DNA from: Gallionellales bacterium 39-52-133
Lineage (GTDB): Bacteria > Pseudomonadota > Gammaproteobacteria > Burkholderiales > Gallionellaceae
Length of the DNA stretch: 64,000 nucleotides
NCBI GenBank assembly: GCA_002278935.1
Contig: NCJL01000003.1
Location: 124,001 to 188,000, forward strand
Direction of reading: 5' to 3'
Shown: positions 60,457 to 64,000 of the stretch, one piece after another
How the letters are laid out: each line of letters begins with the position of its first letter
Position numbering within the stretch: position 1 is the first letter of the stretch
The notes under the pieces: model-generated
Databases searched by the model: none
Seen by the model: only the letters and a program-made list of their open reading frames with translations
What the model was told of the DNA's origin: nothing
Program-made: the position numbers and the translations under genes

Positions 60457-61338
60457 CTATATCGCAATTTCATCACCTTCACGCGCCAGGCGTATTTCCA
60501 GATCCTTGCAGGCATGGCGCGCAACTGCTTCGGCAAATACTTTTTCCAGATCGTCATCGCTGCGGGTGGGTTCGTGGTGGGTGCAATATAAAATTTTCAC
60601 TCCTGCTGCTTTGGCCAGCTCGATGCAGCTGTCAAAGGTTCCGTGCCCCCAGCCTTTTTTCGACGGATACTCGCCTATGGTGTAAGAGGAATCGGCGATC
60701 AGCACGTCCACCCCCTGGATAGCCTTCACAATGGACAGGCTTTGTTCGTCTATCAGCGACTGGTATTCCGCATGCCCGTCATCGCCGGGCTCATAGATGT
60801 TGTAATGGGGCTCGTGGTCGCCGGTGAAAAACAGGGACTTTCCTTTGCATTCGATGCGGTATCCCAGATTGACAACGGGATGGCTGAGCAGTGACGGCGT
60901 AATCGTGGTGCCGCCGATTTGCACGGTTTCATGCGGCATGACCGTCAGGTAATGCATGCGGGACTGAATTTCCGCTTCGCGCACGGGAAAGTAGCTGTAC
61001 TGCATCTGGATGTTCATGATGCGTTCAGGGCCGGCACCGGAGATGGGGTCGAAGGCGCCGTACAGGTGGATGGTGTTGCCGGGAATGAAGATGGGAATGA
61101 AGAATGGCAAGCCCTGAATGTGATCCCAGTGGCTGTGCGTGTTAAAAATATGCGCGGTGATCGGCAGTTCTTTCAGCAGCGTCTGCGCCAGTGGAAATAT
61201 GCCGGTGCCGCCATCAAGTATGATCAGATCATTATCATCTGTACGCACTTCGATGCAGGTCGTATTGCCACCGTATCTCTGGGTGTTGGGTCCGGGTGAG
61301 GGTATAGATCCGCGAACGCCCCAGAATTTTATTTTCAT
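60457..61338 (-). CDS. MBL-fold metallohydrolase
   Basis: 293 residues from the ATG at 61338 (MKIKFWGVRGSIPSPG, the family's usual opening); the open frame upstream is not homologous. The metal motif is NTHSHWDHIQGLPFF (HxHxDH) near residue 80, with later ligands in FTGDHEPHYN near 175 and CTHHEP near 260. This branch resembles cyclic-nucleotide phosphodiesterase or RNase Z-like MBL proteins found near HDOD and signalling genes. It follows the HDOD gene by 13 bp on the same strand. Confidence 0.88.
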   Translation of the reverse strand: MKIKFWGVRGSIPSPGPNTQRYGGNTTCIEVRTDDNDLIILDGGTGIFPLAQTLLKELPITAHIFNTHSHWDHIQGLPFFIPIFIPGNTIHLYGAFDPISGAGPERIMNIQMQYSYFPVREAEIQSRMHYLTVMPHETVQIGGTTITPSLLSHPVVNLGYRIECKGKSLFFTGDHEPHYNIYEPGDDGHAEYQSLIDEQSLSIVKAIQGVDVLIADSSYTIGEYPSKKGWGHGTFDSCIELAKAAGVKILYCTHHEPTRSDDDLEKVFAEAVARHACKDLEIRLAREGDEIAI

Positions 61339-61351
61339 GATTGAATCTTTT

Positions 61352-62227
61352 TCATGGTTGAATTTCTTTGCTTGTCTGTGCAAAAGCGTGTGCTTCGGCA
61401 ACGACGCTGGAAAGGTCGCCCAATTTTACTATGATTTCATCCCAATTTCCGCCAAAACGTTCGGCGATGGCCGGGGGAAGCTCTTCCATCGGGCTGTCGC
61501 TGCCGTTGTTAAGCGATTTGTGCTTGCTCAGCTGGTCGGCAACAAACAGGCAGCATTGCAGCGTGTTTTTGGGTTTGTCGTTGTCATGGTGATGGCGGAT
61601 TGAGTCGCCAAGATTCTTGGGGAATTGCCAGCCTTCCACCAGCATGGCACCCACGACACTATGGTCTACGCCGATAATTTTACGTTCGGCGACGTACAGC
61701 GGAACCTTGTTTTCGGCACTGTAGCTCAAGGCCTGCTTGAATTCTTCCGGCATAAACTGCGCAAACACCACCTTGCCGAAATCATGCAGCAGTCCGGCCA
61801 GATTGCAGTCGCCCGGATCGGTGCCATCCTTGTTGAATTTCTGGCATAGCATGCGCGCCAGGCTGGCGGTGATGAGCGAGTGCATCAGGTAGCGCTGCAT
61901 GTCATAACCTGCGGCATTGTTCTGCGGCAACACGCCAATCACGGCGAAGGACAGCGCCATGTTCTTGATGGTGTTAAGCCCGATGTAAACAATGGACTGG
62001 TTTACCGAGGTAATCTGTTTGGGGAAGCTGTAATACGCCGAGTTGATGATGTGCAGCAGCTTCATCGTCATCACCGGATCTTTTTCGATGACGGAGACCA
62101 GCTCCTTGGGCGGACAGTTGATATCGCGCGAAAGCTCCAGAATTCTTTGCACGCTTTTCGGGAACGCGGGCATCTTCTCCACGGCTGCGGATAATTTTTT
62201 GCTAAGCTCTGCGGAAAGTTCGGCCAT
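61352..62227 (-). CDS. HDOD-domain protein
   Basis: 291 residues. The HDOD domain covers about 20-215: MPAFPKSVQRILELSRD, LHIINSAYYSFPKQITSVN and AGLLHDFGKVVFAQF are signature segments. HDOD proteins are HD-like but usually inactive, and act in c-di-GMP, motility and chemotaxis signalling. Co-directional with the MBL gene; likely an operon. Cytoplasmic. Confidence 0.93.
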   Translation of the reverse strand: MAELSAELSKKLSAAVEKMPAFPKSVQRILELSRDINCPPKELVSVIEKDPVMTMKLLHIINSAYYSFPKQITSVNQSIVYIGLNTIKNMALSFAVIGVLPQNNAAGYDMQRYLMHSLITASLARMLCQKFNKDGTDPGDCNLAGLLHDFGKVVFAQFMPEEFKQALSYSAENKVPLYVAERKIIGVDHSVVGAMLVEGWQFPKNLGDSIRHHHDNDKPKNTLQCCLFVADQLSKHKSLNNGSDSPMEELPPAIAERFGGNWDEIIVKLGDLSSVVAEAHAFAQTSKEIQP

Positions 62228-62297
62228 AATAAAATTCTGCTATATGCAATTTGTGATCGGGACGATTTTTTTATCCGGCGTCCCTGAAATTTTTGCG

Positions 62298-62744
62298 CTA
62301 TTCCTTGCGCAGACAATCGGCCCAGTTGTTGGGTGTTTCATACAGACGCACCCGCTCCAGGGTCAGGTGATTGTTATACGTGTCACGATAAGCATGGTCA
62401 AGCAGTTTGAACGCCACCAGCGCCAGATTTTCTGCCGTGGGCACAACGTCCAGCACAATGGTTTTGTGTCCCGCCAGGCTGTTCAAAAATTCAAGCACCG
62501 CCGTATCGCCACGATACACCAAAAAGGCGTGATCCCACGCATCCACTACCTGTTCCTTGGCAATGCGTTTGACATCGGAAAAGTCCATTACCATGCCCTG
62601 CTCGGATACCCCTTCCAGGGTAATGATGGCGCCGGACAGGGTGATTTCCAGCGCATAGCGGTGGCCGTGCAGATGTTTGCACTGGCTGTTGTGATTGGGG
62701 ATGCGGTGGCCTGCATCGAATTCCAGACGTCTTGTGATTTGCAT
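62298..62744 (-). CDS. queD: QueD, 6-carboxy-5,6,7,8-tetrahydropterin synthase
   Basis: 148 residues. Zn ligands His in DAGHRIPN and the CKHLHGHRY motif (catalytic Cys23 with HLHGH), proton relay in ENLALVAFKLL, and VRLYETPNNW at the end with substrate-binding Glu. Makes the queuosine precursor from dihydroneopterin triphosphate. Standalone. Confidence 0.95.
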   Translation of the reverse strand: MQITRRLEFDAGHRIPNHNSQCKHLHGHRYALEITLSGAIITLEGVSEQGMVMDFSDVKRIAKEQVVDAWDHAFLVYRGDTAVLEFLNSLAGHKTIVLDVVPTAENLALVAFKLLDHAYRDTYNNHLTLERVRLYETPNNWADCLRKE

Positions 62745-62832
62745 GATGAGTTAATGTAAAAAATATTCCGGGTTCCCCGGCTGGAAGAAAAGGCTGCAAC
62801 GCCATTTGCGCCCGCCCAATCCCCGGTGTGGA

Positions 62833-64000
62833 TTATATCTTGAATGCACGTACCGCGCGGTGCAAGGCGCGAAGGCCGCTTTCATCGGGCTGGTTTTCAT
62901 AGCGCATGGCAAGGTAAAGGGCGGTAATCCGCCGGATGGCTTCCGCATGCTGCGGCATGTCCATGTTTGCGCGTGTCGCGAAATCCTGCGGACCCTCATG
63001 GGCGGCGCGCATGAGACCGCCCCGGGATAATTTTTTGCAGAATTTAAGATACAAAAGCTGTGCCGTGTCGATTTTGCGGATATACAGCTTGCGCAGCAGG
63101 AGGATGGCTATCAGCAAAACGGTCAGCGCCACGCCGGTCAGCAGATTAATCGCCATTTTTTGCCAGCTGATATCTTCCATGCCGAGCCGGGTGAGGAAGG
63201 CAAACTGGCGCTCGGTGTCGTAACCCAGTATCCATTGGTTCCATTGATGATTCAGCATATCCAGATTGAAGCGGATATTCAGCAGCCACGGAGACTGATT
63301 GCGCGCCAGAAAGGGCAATGCGGCACTGTCGGGCATGGCGGCACTGAGCCCGCCCTGTATGCGGCCGGGGGCAATCGCGGCGGTGGGGTCGATGCGTATC
63401 CAGCCTCTGTCCTTCAGCCATACTTCCGCCCACGCGTGCGCGTCGGACTGGCGCACGATGGAGTAGCCGCCCAGCGCATTGGGTTCGCCACCCTGATAGC
63501 CTGTCACCACACGCGCCGGAATGCCGGCAGCGCGCATCAGGAAGACAAAGCTGGAAGCATAGTGTTCGCAAAAGCCCTGGCGTGTTTCAAACAGGAAGTC
63601 ATCGATGCCATGTGCGCCCAATAACGGCGGTTCAAGTGTATAGCTGTACCCGTCCCGACTGAAGCGGCCAAGGGCGGTGCGGATGATCGCATCATCGCCG
63701 GGCAAACTTGCACGCCAATCCGCGGCAAGCTGTAACGCGCGCGGATTGAGGCCCTTGGGCAGTGTCAGGGCGCGTTGCAGCTGTAGCGGAGATTCATCGA
63801 CATTGGCAAGGAAAGTGAGCTGTGAATGGGCGCTGTAGCGTATGCGTGCAGTAACTGCATTTCTGCTTTGCACCTGAAAGTCATCGGTCATGAAATTGGC
63901 AACCGACAGCCTCGTCGGCATCTCCAGCGCAAACAGCCACTTCTTGTTGTGCGGTTCCAGCGTTACCGTGTACTCAACGGCTTGATCAAGATTGTCAAAT
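62833..64000 (-). CDS. TgpA-type transglutaminase-like protein (C-terminal part, cut by window end)
   Basis: The frame is open to the window edge, so the true start lies beyond 64000; the internal Met at 63921 is not the start. About 389 residues are visible. The transglutaminase core has Cys in RQGFCEHYASSFVFLMR, His in SDAHAWAEVWL and Asp in WIRIDPT. A TM segment follows (ISWQKMAINLLTGVALTVLL region), then a C-terminal DUF4129-like cytoplasmic tail (RGGLMRAAHEGPQDFATRA). TgpA-like proteins have six N-terminal TM segments, presumably outside the window. Periplasmic catalytic domain. Confidence 0.93.
   Translation of the reverse strand, partial: FDNLDQAVEYTVTLEPHNKKWLFALEMPTRLSVANFMTDDFQVQSRNAVTARIRYSAHSQLTFLANVDESPLQLQRALTLPKGLNPRALQLAADWRASLPGDDAIIRTALGRFSRDGYSYTLEPPLLGAHGIDDFLFETRQGFCEHYASSFVFLMRAAGIPARVVTGYQGGEPNALGGYSIVRQSDAHAWAEVWLKDRGWIRIDPTAAIAPGRIQGGLSAAMPDSAALPFLARNQSPWLLNIRFNLDMLNHQWNQWILGYDTERQFAFLTRLGMEDISWQKMAINLLTGVALTVLLIAILLLRKLYIRKIDTAQLLYLKFCKKLSRGGLMRAAHEGPQDFATRANMDMPQHAEAIRRITALYLAMRYENQPDESGLRALHRAVRAFKI

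Overview
The window looks like a chromosomal segment of a betaproteobacterium. A Nitrosomonadales/Gallionellaceae-type chemolithotroph is my best guess, but this is inference: there is no rRNA or other firm taxonomic marker here. Pointers are an E. coli-type narGHJI operon carrying its own parvulin, a DsrC-like protein, periplasmic thioredoxin and DsrE proteins, many c-di-GMP proteins, and housekeeping genes (serB, mfd, ispD-ispF, tsaB, rimI, queD) that read as proteobacterial.

Layout. 1-8.8 kb: respiratory nitrate reductase operon (narG-narH-narJ-narI-parvulin), then a DsrC-like gene divergent from a MarR regulator over a palindromic operator. 8.8-15.8 kb: GGDEF/degenerate-EAL protein paired with an ABC-type binding lipoprotein, eRF1-like protein, Lys/Ala-rich DUF2934 protein, hemerythrin, K+ channel, serB. 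15.8-17.2 kb: accessory module with an orphan HigA-like antitoxin, a small helix-turn-helix-like protein, an unlisted 29-codon peptide gene behind a palindromic operator, and a zinc-ribbon membrane protein. 17.3-20.8 kb: mfd, interrupted in frame by a repeat element. 21.3-27.4 kb: a conflict/defence island with a YjjJ-type HipA kinase, a DUF3096 peptide, a Kiwa system (KwaA-KwaB), a phosphoribosyltransferase plus SLOG-like pair, and an HNH nuclease. From about 23.3 kb it is visibly more A+T-rich than its flanks. 27.7-41.3 kb: small accessory genes (AIM24, M48 protease, SRPBCC proteins, flavin reductase, lipoproteins, Spy-like protein, BLUF photoreceptor) separated by several families of dispersed repeats. 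41.5-55.9 kb: rhodanese, large sensory c-di-GMP enzymes, a membrane protein/hydrolase pair, a pilin fusion, periplasmic thiol proteins and a histidine kinase. 56-64 kb: ispD-ispF-tsaB-rimI-uracil-DNA glycosylase, a receiver-GGDEF protein, an MBL hydrolase, an HDOD protein, queD and the C-terminal part of a TgpA-type transglutaminase cut by the window end.

The strongest candidates for unusual biology are the phosphoribosyltransferase/SLOG pair next to Kiwa, and the HTH-operator-peptide-zinc-ribbon module at 16.2-17.2 kb. Other points: a DsrC-like protein lacking the penultimate cysteine, a repeat inside mfd, a 150-bp duplicated segment that contains a gene start, four consensus IHF-type sites in intergenic regions, and a four-copy 70-100 bp repeat of unknown nature. 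No CRISPR array, rRNA, intact tRNA or complete insertion sequence was recognised.
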